From Chara braunii (taxonomy: Eukaryota; Streptophyta; Charophyceae; Charales; Characeae): a DNA stretch of 32,906 nucleotides. The stretch is taken from assembly GCA_003427395.1 (NCBI GenBank), contig BFEA01000710.1, forward strand, positions 180,295-213,200, written 5' to 3'. Shown piece by piece: positions 1 to 9,610 of this stretch. Position 1 is the stretch's first letter. Every line of letters starts with the position of its first letter. A model generated the notes under the pieces. That model ran no database searches. It had not been told where the DNA came from and was given only the letters and a program-made list of their open reading frames with translations. Both the position numbers and the translations under genes were made by a program.

Positions 1-33
1 GGGGGGGAGGAAGGGAGGGAGGACCCCTCCCCC

Positions 34-146
34 ACCAACCAATCAATCGATCAATCAATCAATTAATCAATTAACCAATCAATCAAACAATCAATCAAAC
101 AATCAATCAATCAATCAGTCAATAAAAAAACAATCAATCGATCAAT
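34..146. repeat. Degenerate (AATC)n tetranucleotide repeat
   Basis: An interrupted run of AATC units with occasional AAAC and AATT variants, followed by T-rich and A-rich stretches up to about 168. It is simple-sequence DNA with no coding content. The same tetranucleotide reappears at the right end of the window. Confidence 0.9.
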
Positions 147-303
147 TTTTTTTTATTTTTTTTTTTTGGTCACACACTAGGCTACCTGAGTGGCCCGGGG
201 TCACTTGCCCGGCCGGGCCAAAAACAAATAATGGGAAATTTTTCTGTTGTTGTTTTCTGGAACTGTCACATCATTGCACGCCAGAGTTGACGGAGATTTT
301 GAG

Positions 304-323
304 GCCACTGGCATGCCAGTGGC
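304..323. repeat. Perfect 20-bp palindrome
   Basis: GCCACTGGCATGCCAGTGGC reads the same on both strands with no spacer. The bases just outside do not extend the symmetry. It lies about 160 bp upstream of the TATA box and could be a dimeric protein-binding site or chance; nothing else nearby decides. Confidence 0.85.
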
Positions 324-482
324 TCCGTTCATCTGCGTCGTTGAAAATTGTTGATCGACGACTGACAATTTCCGGTACCTCTTACTCGTTTATAGGCCCT
401 GGCGTTTTATGGGCCCAGGCGTGCGATATGCGAATCGATACGGCCCCACCTTGATCTCGACGCGAGGCCTGCTGTAGGAAAG

Positions 483-490
483 TATAAAAG
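483..490 (+). promoter_or_regulatory. TATA box (TATAAAAG)
   Basis: A canonical TATAAAAG is followed by a GC-rich stretch and a pyrimidine-rich run where transcription could begin at about 510-525. It is the best core promoter upstream of the plus-strand coding region starting at 2,169. The distance of about 1.65 kb would require a long leader or an intron, so the link is inference. A second weaker TATA-like string lies at about 1,059-1,066. Confidence 0.45.
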
Positions 491-686
491 GCGTTGCCGC
501 CCTCGCGTTATCCCTTTTGTTGTCGCTCCACATGTCAAGTCGCGCTATCGCTTCCGTGCGCGTTCTGATATTTTGTCTTCAGCCCCCATCTCCTTCCGCC
601 ATAGCCCGTTCGCTCTTCGCTCCGTCCGCAGTTGCCGCATTGTGTTCGGTTCACTCTCCGTAGCGCGCTCTTCGTCGCTAGATTTC

Positions 687-800
687 CATTCGCCATAGCC
701 GGTTCGCTCTTCCTAGCTCGATATCCCTTCATTCGCCATAGCCGGTTCGCTCTTCCTACCTCGATATCCCTCCATTCGCCATAGCCGGTTCGGTGGTCGC
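687..800. repeat. 43-bp tandem repeat, about 2.6 copies
   Basis: Units begin CATTCGCCATAGCC at 687, 730 and 773, exactly 43 bp apart. They share the following GGTTCGCTCTTCCTA and CTCGATATCCCT blocks, and the third copy is truncated. Diverged single copies of the core CGCCATAGCC occur at about 597 and 1,038. The region has no convincing coding content and would fall in the leader of a transcript starting near 515. Confidence 0.85.
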
Positions 801-1192
801 ACATCCATATCCGTCCGACATTGGTCGTTCGCTGAACGCACGACGAACGTAAGATTCTGTAACTTGAGTTGTCCTATTCTGTGTCCGATGTCCAAACAGA
901 TTCCCAGATGCCGCATGTTGAACCCCGAATCCATTCCCGATTTTGTTGTTTCGCCAGCGGATGTGTTGTGATGTCCTTTCTCCACCCTCCACCTCCGTCT
1001 GCCAAAGTCGATCTGCGTTTCGCAGCTCGATTACCTTTCGCCATAGCCATCACAACGTTTATATAAAGTTGCTCGATCCCCTTCGTGACTTGTCACCGCA
1101 CATGGTGAACCCCGAATCAACACCTAGTTTCTACACTGAACACCGAATCAATTCCCTATTTTCGCTCACCTGTTCCTTGCAAGGTCGCCGAC

Positions 1193-1195
<3 letters not shown>

Positions 1196-1257
<62 letters not shown>
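1196..1257. repeat. (TA)n microsatellite
   Basis: An uninterrupted TA dinucleotide run of about 31 units. It immediately precedes the first copy of the palindromic motif array and is likely length-polymorphic. Confidence 0.97.
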
Positions 1258-1259
<2 letters not shown>

Positions 1260-2079
1260 CGAGTAAGTTCGCAGTTTGCGACCTACACTGCTTGAGTAGT
1301 GACAATCACGAGTTATTTCGCAGTTCTCCCAAGGTTAGACACCTATTTCATTAAAGGCAGTTCTTTATTTCCACAAGTGCGAGTGAGTTCGCACTTTTTG
1401 ACTAACACCGTTGGAGGAGTAGTGAACCTCCGTCCACGGAACTGGGAGTTAGTTCGCACTTGTAGACACCCATGTCCTGCGTCTTTCAGGTCTTCATTTC
1501 CACAACTCTGAGTTAGTTCGCACTTGTAGCAGCCTTTTGTTAAACGTGACTTTCACGTTTCCAGTACTGCGGGTTGCAATTGTTGTATCGTCTCCAGAAC
1601 TGCGAGTTAGTTCGCACTTGTTGATACCCTTCCCACTTGTCGATAAACCACATCTTACTCGTTCCGAGGGCAGCGAGTCGGGTCACAATCTTTCGGAAGA
1701 GTTGTTGTCTTCCCTCCGAACTCACTGTGTCAGAAGAGTGTTGCATTTCCTCAACTTTACCAAATTGTCTTGACTTCGTTTGTATTTCAAACACCAATCT
1801 CATTCGTCGCTTGTCGGTACCCGTGCGGTCAATCCCGGAACTCCGAGTTAGTTCGCACTTTCCTGAAGATAAATCACCTCTTCCTCGATTCTAGGACAAC
1901 GAGTTCGTTCGCACTCTTTCCGTGGAACTGTTGTCTTCCCTCCGAACTCACTCCGCCAGAGGACTGCTGCCTTTCCTCTCCTCTACCCAATTGTTGTGAC
2001 TTCGTGTGAATTTCAAACACCCATCTCTTACGTCCTTTTCGTCCTCATTCGTTAAGTCCGAGTTAGTTCGCAATTTCCT
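1258..2079. repeat. Array of palindromic TGCGAGTTAGTTCGCA-type motifs (left cluster)
   Basis: About ten copies of an imperfect palindrome with consensus AAGTGCGA-(5-6 nt)-TCGCACTT. Clear copies start near 1,258, 1,307, 1,375, 1,444, 1,504, 1,597, 1,837, 1,893 and 2,053, with a weak one at 1,563. The copy at 1,375-1,398 has perfect 8-bp arms. The right arm (TTCGCACTT) is better conserved than the left. Spacing is mostly 49-69 bp, so part of the cluster is a degenerate tandem repeat of about 60 bp. Clusters of short motifs near element ends are typical of transposase-binding subterminal repeats; that reading is inference. Confidence 0.8.
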
Positions 2080-2080
2080 T
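1700..2080. repeat. Diverged direct duplication inside the motif cluster
   Basis: The segment at about 1,705-1,863 (starting TGTCTTCCCTCCGAACTCAC) matches about 1,930-2,080, with shared blocks around TTGTGACTTCGT and TTTCAAACACC and a motif copy at each end. The copies are clearly homologous but differ at many positions, so the duplication is old. Confidence 0.7.
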
Positions 2081-2168
2081 CTGTAGTGTTAGGAAAACCT
2101 TGTTGCTTTGCTCCCGATCATCCGATTTGGTCTGAGGTTGGGCGTATTAGTCAACGGGTGGGAGTACA

Positions 2169-2645
2169 ATGGTGTCCGCAAAGAACACATCCACAAGCGC
2201 TGGGCCAACTGGCCCCGGGAAGGGACGACCTCTTCAGCAATCTACTCCTCAGTATATCCACACAAGGGAGGCACAATGGTTTTTGGACTTCGTTGTTAAG
2301 GGGGACCTTTTTGGGCCAGTTGTTTTCATGCGACCCACTTGCGTTTCAAACGCGGAGGGAGCAGACAACGTTATTCCTCTCGGTGCCATCCTCTCATCCG
2401 ACAAGATTAGTGGAGATTTTCTCAAGCTGCAGACAAACGGCTTGTACGACGAGTGCAGAATGTATTGCAGAGGTGTTAAGGGTGTGATGGTGGCCATCAA
2501 GAGTTTCGCGGGGTACGACTCCAACATGACGCTGTGCCTTCACTTCAAAGGGCTTTACAATGGCGGCAGCAAGCGTGTTCCATTGCCAGTGCAATACCTC
2601 GATCTCGCGCTGAAGGTGCCGAAACAACGTCCGGTTCTTCCGTGA
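2169..2645 (+). pseudogene. N-terminal block of the large coding relic, unknown function
   Basis: A 158-codon open frame starting at ATG 2,169, the first in-frame ATG after stops at about 2,133 and 2,145. It ends at TGA 2,643-2,645, after which the same frame stays open for another 746 codons. It is therefore better read as the start of a longer protein than as an independent gene. The first 25 or so residues are Ser/Thr/Gly/Pro-rich; the rest looks globular, with mixed hydrophobic stretches and several cysteines, but I recognise no family. A GTGAGA string at the stop could be a splice donor, but removing 2,642-2,688 would break the frame, so I do not propose an intron there. Confidence 0.5.
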
Positions 2646-4886
2646 GAATATGTTTTTCGGCTTCCGCCACCCCATGAGGGGTCATCAGGCTTGGCTCAAG
2701 AAGCTCATGAGACGCCAGTGGGGCACGAGAGTGCGATTCACGACGCTGGGGGTCGGGGGGAGGGGCGCGGCGTTCACACGCAGGTCGGCCCGGATGCTCC
2801 TGGAAACACGTCAGACTTGCATTCTCCAGATGAGGGAACTCACCGGGTCGGTACTCCGAAAATCCTCAAGGTCCGCTGCCAAGGCGATACGTATTCGCTT
2901 CGAGATGAGACGAGAACAAAATCCGACATATCGGGCCAAGAGGTTGGAGGGAATGAGGTTGAAGGGATGGGCGCTGTACGCAAAAGCTCTGGCGGGGAGC
3001 CGACTTCTTCGGAGAAGAAGCGCGAGCGACGGAGGGTGATGCAAGAGGAGGTGGCGGAGGAAACCTGCCGCATGAATAGGATGAAAGAACAATCGGAGCC
3101 GGTTATGGGCGGGGATGGAGGTGACGTCGGAGAACGTGCCTTGGGAAAGAGGGCTCCAGGGATGCGTGGCGGACAAGAACATGGAGTCGGAAAGAGGCCG
3201 TCGAAGGAAGAGGGTGCGATGGCAAGTAAGAAAGCGAGGAGGCCCGGCGGTTTGACCATCCGCGAAGGACAAGCCATAGGTGGAGGAGATTCGGCTCATC
3301 CAGGCGCTGCGGTCGCGAGAAAACCTTCGGGGAAATCCAAAAGGAAAGTGGCAGCTGAAGAAGGCGATGGCCAGAACAAACCTCGAAGGAGGAAGACTGC
3401 TGAGGCGGCGGGCGGTGGCGAACAGGCTGTCGGTAAGCAGTGCGACCAAGCGGCAGCGTTCTGGCTCGAATACGAGCGGAACGATGACGGTGAGATCGTG
3501 GAGAAGGAGTTCCCCGTCCAACTGTTCATCGACCCAAGGAAGGTCTGCGACATCCCGCCTTGGGAGAGATATTACAACCACCACAGTCTCAATCACGAAA
3601 ATGTGGATCACATCAAGGCTGCGATGCTAAGTAAGTTCCTCAAGGAAAAGGGGAAGATCTGGATGAAAAACCCTTTGGTTCTGGCACCCATCTACAACCC
3701 GGTGACGCATAGGCCGGAGATTGCTGACAGGGTACACAAAGATGTCTTCAAGCCAGAGGACAAGGACAAGTACTACTATTACCCTGTCAACGGACAACAC
3801 ACCATGGCTGCTGTGAAGGAGTCAATGTTCGAATTGTGGAAGATGCACTTGTGGCCGGTGAGAGTTGTTTGGTTCTCCGACGAAGATTTCCATGGGTATG
3901 TTCAGGTCAGTCTCAACGAGAACACGAGACACAAGATGTCTAAGCAGCGATCGCAGAAGGCCGCGTTCGAGGACATGCGGGAGGCATGGGAGAAAGAAGG
4001 GAGGTCGGTTGCCATTCAAGGCAACCCTTCCGGCAAGGAGGTCGAGAAACAAAAGTTTTTCAAATTCCAAAAGCTAATTTTGGGAAAGAGTCCGAACGAC
4101 TCTCACTGGTCGTTGGCAAAAAAAGATTTGACGCTCGCCGATAAGAAGTACGTCGCTGCCGTTTGCAATACATTGAGGCAGTGGATGCCACTCGTGACGG
4201 CCGGTGATGACGTTTTCCGCAAAGGCATGGAGTTCTACGAGAAATGGGCGGAGGGGAAGTTGTTGGGCGGCGACGGGAAGACGCCATTATCGAGGCCCGA
4301 CAAATACATGTTAGACAAATCTCCGGGTCTTGAAGCAATTCCGGAAATGGGCTCGAAAGGGACGGCTGGTGAAACGAAGATGGGGTGGCCGGACATTTTC
4401 TGTTGGCAGTGTCTCGCTGACATGACCGATGCCGAAAAACTATCGATCCTAGACGACATTCTCGGACTTAGGGGAGTGTTCGTGCAATCGGCGGGCGGGC
4501 ATCTGAAACGTCAATACAAACCTGGAGTTAAAGACATGGTCGTGACGAGGAAAGTGGATTGTGTGATGCTCCGTTTGTTTCACTACATCTTGTTCCTTGA
4601 AACGGAGGAGGACGAAGCTGTTACGCGCTACGGGAGCATTTTTTTCCAGACCGAGGGGCAGCTTCTGGCGGAGTTCGGCCCGCGGGGCCTCACGAAACAG
4701 GTGTGGGTCGAACTGCGAAAGCATTTCCAGGGCGCGGTGGAGTACGTGAACACTTGCAAACGTACTCTTCCGCACGAGAAGGAGTCCCTCGACGACGCGA
4801 AGAGATTGTACGAGGATGACAAGTTCCCTAAATCTTTCGAAAAGTCTGTCTGTTCCATCTTACGACGGACGGAAGAAGAAGTTTGA
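2646..4886 (+). pseudogene. ParB/sulfiredoxin-like domain block of the large coding relic
   Basis: Frame open from 2,646 to TGA 4,884-4,886; the first TTG is at 2,691 and there is no early ATG, as expected for an internal piece. Numbering from 2,691, residues about 60-260 are low-complexity and basic (GKSKRKV, KPRRRK; possible nuclear signals). Residues about 273-425 resemble the ParB N-terminal/Srx fold. They have an opening strand with FIDPRKV, a helix before the NPLVLAPI strand, then YYYPVNGQHTMAAV. Its GQH (368-370) sits where ParB proteins carry the GxRR/GNHR nucleotide-binding motif. A WPVRVVWF strand and an NEN motif (about 409-411) follow. Residues 430-731 are unrecognised and mostly helical. 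In ParB and its relatives this fold binds CTP or acts as a nuclease. The assignment is by eye and the distance to bacterial ParB is large. Confidence 0.5.
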
Positions 4887-6120
4887 GACACGATCAGGAT
4901 CAGCGGGGATGTGAGGCACATCAAATGGCACAACCTCAACCGGGTGATCAGCCTTATTCCTTTCGTTTGCCCGCCTTCCCAAGCCCACAATCGTCTCACT
5001 GAGATCCGTGAGATTGTGCGACATTTCGTGTGCAACCTGTACGTCCTCGATTTGTGTGATCCCACACTCCTCACAGACTCGCGAGAAGACGATTTCGCCA
5101 ACTTGCAAGGCGTTCTCCAAACTCTGTCGCCGACGCACTGGGCACTTGTGGTCTTTTTCCCCTCTCGTCGGGAGCTCAGTTTCTTGAAAGGCATGACCAG
5201 GCTTAGCGTTCATCATGTCAGGACAGGGAAGTGGGTGCGCCATGCACAAAAGCAGGTTACTGTCCGAGGAGGCAATACGCTGGTTGAGGACTGTGACCGC
5301 CTGTACGTGATTTTCAATGGCGAGAACCTAGAAGACAACACAGTCGCAGTCTACCCGGCTAGTAGCCCGACAAAGGCTTCCTGTGCTCATGGTCCAAGTC
5401 CGGCCAAACACGCTGTGGTGGCCCGCTCGAAAGCTGCCTGTTCGTCGGACCCATCAGGACAGGCTGTGGCGTGTTTCGACGTGGCGGAGGAGGAGAGGTT
5501 CCCTCGTAGCATGTGGGAGGAAGGCTGCATGACAAGTGTTGTTGGACCTGCTTACGGGGAAACGGAGCGGAACCCGTCCCATCTACTTCGTCTTCTCGAT
5601 AACTTTTGCAAAGCTTGCCAAACGGTTTTTTTCTTTGGGAAGCCGCATGCATTTGTCGTTTGGGAGCTCCTGCGCAACGGTCGGAACGTCGTCGCATTGG
5701 AGAACGAGGCGAGGATGATCGACTACCTTGTCGAGTTCGTGAAGACACGCGTGGAAGACCGTCGCAATGATTGCTCTTTTGTCCTGACCACCGGCGAACG
5801 GAAATGGGATGCCAAACGTGACATGTATTGGAAATTGCCGGGGAACAAAAGGACAGAGGTTTGGGACTTCCTTTTCCAACCCGGACCGCCATCTCAGACC
5901 GACCTCGAATACAGTCGACGGAGAAACCTGGTGTTCGGTGTGCTGAAAGGGTACCACGATGCACCCAGGGAGTCAGTCTAGCATTTCCTGAGAAGGCTGG
6001 AGCACGTTTACTTCGTGGTGGCTGAAACGCTCACCCTCGAAAACTACAAGGCAGAGTTTGACGAGGAGGACCCTTTCGACGCTGAAGACATGGAGGAGCT
6101 GAGCGACCTCGGAAACCTTC
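4887..6120 (+). pseudogene. Degenerate methyltransferase-like block of the large coding relic
   Basis: The same frame as the ParB-like block continues without other stops through 4,887-6,120, interrupted only by TAG 5,979-5,981. It is open across both interruptions. Numbering from the ATG at 4,911, LYVLDLCDPTLL (about 43-54), then HWALVVFFPS (about 82-91) and FVVWELLRNGRNVVALE (about 247-263) follow the order of an amino-methyltransferase: a DPPY-like loop, the following strand, and the C-terminal glycine-poor strand pair with its acidic residue. The DPPY signature is changed to DPTL and no FxGxG loop is obvious, so activity is doubtful. ParB-like domains fused to DNA adenine methylases are known in bacterial phages and plasmids, which makes the order meaningful. 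After 6,120 the homologous frame shifts. Confidence 0.35.
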
Positions 6121-6822
6121 GATTTCGAGTCCATGCCACTTCCTCGGGTGGTTCGACAGGTTGTTGATGAAGGGGAAGGCGGTCCTCGGAGATATAGCAC
6201 GTCCCCTGCCGGCTTGAAGCGTGTGTTTTGCCGCGAACCAGTCGACGACCAATCGTCTGATGACGGGGAGGAAGAGTGAGAGTATGATTACGAACCTTGT
6301 GACAGGCTCCCTACGGACCATGATACCTGGCAGAATGACAGACTCTTCTTCTTCGGCAAACATCACCGGTCCACATCGGAGGATGTCTGGGGACACAACG
6401 TCGTCTGGCACCCAAGGATATTCCAACCTGCTGTGGAAATTGGAAAGTGGGTCATGGCAGTGAAGGACGCCGATGGCAAGTGGAAGGGAATGAAGAAACT
6501 GGGAGCCGGACAATTTAAAAGAAAGGCAAGAGATGCTCTGGTCGAGCATTTGAGTCTTATGAACCCCGAAAGGAGCGATCGGGACGTCGCTGCGTATGCA
6601 GTACAAAAGCTAAATGAGTTGTATGCCAAGAAAATGTTGGAGTTTCGAGCGCCTTTCTACACACTCGAAACGGCACCGTCTCGTGGCATTGACTGGCGCA
6701 TGCCGCCACCTCCGTCGGGCGGTCAGAGTCCGGGAAGGGGTGGAGGGGGAGACGATGGAGACAGCGGAGGTGGCGGAGGAGACGGCTCACAATTTGCCGG
6801 AAAGGCGACGGGCGTAACGTCA

Positions 6823-6999
6823 TCGGGAGAAAAGGCGTCCGGTGGAAAGGGGTCAAGCGGAAAGGTCTCGGGCGGAAAGGGGTCGGGAGAAAAGGCGTCC
6901 GGCGGAAAGGGGTCAAGCGGAAAGGACTCGAGTGGAAAGGGGTCGGGCGGGAAGGGGTCGGGCGGGAAGGGGTCGGGTGGGAAGGGTTCGGGCGGAAAG
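6823..6999 (+). repeat. 15-bp coding minisatellite (GGKGS pentapeptides)
   Basis: About a dozen 15-bp units related to GGCGGAAAGGGGTCG encode imperfect pentapeptides such as GGKGS, GGKAS, SSGKD and SGEK. The last units (6,946-6,990) are nearly identical, so they are the youngest. The repeat keeps the reading frame. It makes a flexible basic linker between the globular middle block and the acidic region downstream. Confidence 0.85.
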
Positions 7000-7099
7000 C
7001 GTAGAACGTCCGCTAGTCCCCAGTATATGGAAACTGACCCCCACTGCGTAGGGAGTCGAGATTCCGACATGCGAGACGTGGCCACCCTCAGGTCTGATC

Positions 7100-7122
7100 A
7101 AATGCGAGTAGATTCGCACTTG
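7100..7122. repeat. Palindromic motif copy inside the coding relic
   Basis: AAATGCGAGTAGATTCGCACTTG matches the left-cluster motif, with TGCGA and TCGCA arms. It sits in frame in the Gln/Arg/Ser-rich stretch after the GGKGS repeat. Confidence 0.7.
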
Positions 7123-7353
7123 TCTGCGAGGACTTTGTTTCCCAATGCCGAGGAGAGTCCATCCCGCCGTGCACAGCAGAGGTCTCCTGTGCTCAACACC
7201 TTGCTCGTGGAAGAGGGCGGACGTCTGCAGCATACGGCAGCAGCTCCTATGCGGCGAGACCATTCCTTGATAGGAACAACGTCATCGTTTTGCCTGGAGT
7301 GCGGGACGCCTGCATTGCGAAGGACCGAAGGTGCGACCTTCAGTTCCCTCTGA

Positions 7354-7977
7354 TCGGGCGAGCGCCACAAACTCCGAATAGATTCGGAGTTGCTGACGTC
7401 GCCCTCGAGGCCGTCCCCCACAAGTGCTCCTCACGCTACAGTTCCGCGGGGCCAAGAAAATGTGACGTCCTACCCCCCGCATCTTCAGTTGGGCACAGGG
7501 TTCCCCTGCTCAGCTCCGTTCTCATTTGTTGAAAATCGAGACTGGCGGTCTCGAGTCTTGGTGGAGGGACCCCCTGCAGGAGTGTTGGAGACCGGGTTTG
7601 GCGAGTACGAACGTCATGCTTCGGAGGGTGTGCCACTCGACGTTTACAGCGAGAGTGCACCGACTCCTGGGGAAGAGGAGCGCTCTTCGGGAACGCGTGC
7701 TGTACAGCGAGAAGAGGAAACTCAACGCTGGCAGTCTCGCAAAGTATTGGAAACCGGGGGTAGCGAGTGGGAACCTCATGCTTCGGAGGGTGCATCCTTG
7801 GACACAAACAACGAAAGTGCTCTGCAGCGGAAAGAGGATACTCAACACTGGCCGGCTCGCGAAGTCGTGAAGGGGCTCGACGCAGGAGTGCTGGTCACCG
7901 GGACGTCCGAAGAGGTTCAACACAGTCGTTCGACTGTGCCCACGACGCGAGAGGGTGTCGTTAAGGGAGGTCACTAG
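7354..7977 (+). pseudogene. Acidic low-complexity block A of the large coding relic
   Basis: Frame 1 continues after TGA 7,351 without further stops to TAG 7,975-7,977 (208 codons). It is Ser/Glu/Arg-rich and hydrophilic. Two internally repeated units are visible: VLETGFGEYERHASEGVPLD at about 7,585-7,644 and VLETGGSEWEPHASEGASLD at about 7,747-7,806, each followed by an E/R/Q-rich tail. This looks like a disordered linker that grew by duplication. It contains the palindrome at 7,370-7,391 in frame. No function can be assigned. Confidence 0.4.
7370..7391. repeat. 22-bp palindrome, compensated variant of the motif
   Basis: AACTCCGAAT, the two bases AG, then ATTCGGAGTT. The arms are perfect complements. 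Compared with the consensus AAGTGCGA/TCGCACTT, both arms have changed at the two mirror positions (G to C in one arm, C to G in the other), so the symmetry is preserved. Confidence 0.85.
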
Positions 7978-8604
7978 ACGTTCGTGCAAGCTTCCGTTCT
8001 TGGCGATGATGAAGGCGAAGAAGGACCTGCGGTGGAAGCTCGGGTTCATGGCGATGAGAAAGGCGGAGAACCCGTGGTGGAAGGCGGTGAGGTGATGGTC
8101 GGCATCCGGATGGATCCACAGCGGAAAGATGATGATTCTTCGCCTTCCCGTTGCGTTGAAGAACAGGGTGATCGAGCGTCTGTCCACAGTACCGGTCGGG
8201 AAATGGTAGTTCATAAAGCCATCAAGTTGGGTAACGACTCGGCTTTCACCGAGCTTGTTAGCGACTCAGGCGTGGCCGAGGTGCACAACGTCGAATCCTC
8301 CATGGAAGGCGGTGAGGTTGCCGTCAGCGTCAAGATGGATCCAGAGAGGAAAGATCATGATTCTCCGTCCACCTGTTGCGATGAAGAACAGGGTGATCGA
8401 GCGTCTGTCCTCAGTACCGGTCGGGAAATGGTACTTCATGAAGTCATCGACTTGCCTAGCGACTCAGCTGCCACCGAGCTGGTTAGCGACACAACCGTGG
8501 CCGAAGTGCAGAACGTCGAATCCTCCATGGACGTTGGCGCAGTGGCGCGACAGGAGGACAATTTCCCTCAAAGGGCGCCCGACCATGGTAAGATTTGTGA
8601 ATAG
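7978..8604 (+). pseudogene. Acidic low-complexity block B, duplicated unit, possible splice donor
   Basis: Frame 1 continues after TAG 7,975 to TAG 8,602-8,604. The sequence is acidic and carries a diverged duplication of about 80 residues. Copy one has EEQGDRASVHSTGREMV near 8,158 and copy two EEQGDRASVLSTGREMV near 8,386, both followed by TELVSD and NVESSM blocks. Near the end, GACCATG/GTAAGA at 8,588 matches a strong plant 5' splice site, so the last five codons before the stop may be intronic. Confidence 0.4.
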
Positions 8605-8730
8605 GAGCACTTGCATATCTGTCAGTAGCCAGCTCTTTGTTCGTCCAAATTGATGTGATGGGCTCATGTACCTATTACCGCTTGTTAAAAAAAAAATTGT
8701 GGGTTGTGGGTTGTTTTCCATGTTTTACAG
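8588..8730 (+). other. Candidate spliceosomal intron (GTAAGA...TTTTACAG)
   Basis: The donor GTAAGA at 8,588 and the acceptor TTTTCCATGTTTTACAG ending at 8,730 enclose 143 bp that are T-rich and lack protein-like reading in any frame. Splicing would join the acidic block to the Ulp1 block. The phases do not match: the upstream frame would enter frame 0, whereas the Ulp1 block reads in frame 2. Either a one-base indel lies nearby or the true junction differs. Confidence 0.4.
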
Positions 8731-8731
8731 G

Positions 8732-9610
8732 TGTGAGGTTGTCAATGTCCCTGCCCATGAAGCCTTTAAAAGCCGTGCGCGAGAAATGTCTTTCAGGGAG
8801 GTCATTGGCCGCTTTACCGAAGAAGTCGTCAAGTGTAGGTTTGTTTAAAAGGGTCCACATGCCTCGCCTTTCCTAGAGAGCTGTCAGGGTTCTGAAGGTT
8901 TGTGGAAACATTTGGCTGCGTCTATTGAAAGCGTTACTGCTTTGTCTGATGGGTCTGATGACGATGCCAAACAGGGTGTCTTGAAAGACTCGTGTCCTAA
9001 GTACATTGCCAAGGACACATTCAACAGTCGGGGATACAACTTTTATGGGAAAAGGGCAGATAGTTCTTAGCCATTTCGCCCCGGTGATTTTGGTCACTCC
9101 TCACACTTGTTCGTGGGTGTTTGTGCAGTTGGGGCTACATCATGTTTTCGCGTTCGCTTGCCTACTGAGGAGCTTAGCGCTGCGGACTTGAGAATGTTGA
9201 AGGACGTGTGCGGAGATTTCAGCAACGGCCAGGAGGTGGTTTCCTTGGTTTGCAAAGGGGCCAGTTCAGTTCCGTTGAGCAGAAAAAGTCTTCAAACTCT
9301 TGTTCAGGGGGAATGGCTTTCCGATGACGTGGTGGAGTCGTACTTGGCCTTGCTTGCCAACGCTGCGTTGCCTGAGTGTCCCTCTCTTGACATTTTCAGT
9401 CCCTTTTTCTATACCAAGGTCGTCGGTTGCGGCTATCGACATGATAGGGTTGCGAGATTGACAAAAGATGTGGATATTTTCTCGTACGAGATAGTCTTGA
9501 TTCCTGTCCATAAAAATCGAGTGCATTGGACCCTATTGTGTGTCCGAGAACAACGGCTGGAGTACTACGACTCCCTCCTACAAGACGATGACGGTTTTCT
9601 TCCGATGTGA
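8732..9610 (+). pseudogene. Ulp1/C48 cysteine protease, N-terminal and middle part (His, Asp)
   Basis: Frame 2 reads as protein from 8,732 to TGA 9,608-9,610, broken by TAA 8,846-8,848 and TAG 9,068-9,070. The ATG at 9,107 is probably not the real start because protein-like sequence continues upstream. The segment KNRVHWTLLCV (about 9,512-9,544) carries the catalytic His followed by Trp as in Ulp1/SENP enzymes. About 20 residues later, LEYYDSLL supplies the catalytic Asp. The upstream VVGCGYRHDRVARL and IFSYEIVLIPVH segments fit the family's strands. Ulp1 proteases cut SUMO or other ubiquitin-like proteins, and plant transposons often carry captured copies. The frame is lost just before the Gln/Cys half. 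Confidence 0.75.

Larger units (their letters stand above)
6121..7353 (+). pseudogene. Frame-shifted middle block with Gly-Ser-Lys repeat
   Basis: Near 6,120 the protein-like reading moves by one base into frame 1 and continues from ESMPLPRVV through a TGA at 6,277-6,279 to a TGA at 7,351-7,353. The part from 6,280 to 6,700 looks globular, with many aromatic and basic residues (WGHNVVWHP, KWVMAVKDADGKW, FKRKARDALVEHL), but I cannot name a family. About 6,735-7,000 is extremely low complexity: a poly-Gly/Asp stretch, then GGKGS-type pentapeptides. Other ATG starts inside (for example 6,433) are not convincing starts because the frame is already protein-like upstream. Confidence 0.45.

Noticed and set aside
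34-146. CRISPR-like or other regular array from repeated AATC units
   Set aside because: It is a plain tetranucleotide repeat without spacers, in a eukaryotic context.
169-185. CACTA transposon end (CACTAGGCTACC) at the left
   Set aside because: No inverted partner with TAGTG was found on the right side of the relic.
2642-2688. Possible 47-bp intron removing the stop at 2,643
   Set aside because: GTGAGA...CAG is present but the length is not a multiple of three and splicing would leave the frame that is open downstream.
2811-3611. Long minus-strand open frame of 266 codons opposite the ParB-like block
   Set aside because: It is a shadow of a GC-rich plus-strand coding region. The plus frame carries the recognisable motifs.
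6723-7085. Minus-strand Pro/Asp/Phe repeat protein
   Set aside because: It is only the reverse translation of the 15-bp GGKGS coding minisatellite.
7522-8214. Minus-strand open frame of 230 codons
   Set aside because: It lies opposite the acidic low-complexity block, has no motif, and is rich in residues expected from antisense reading.
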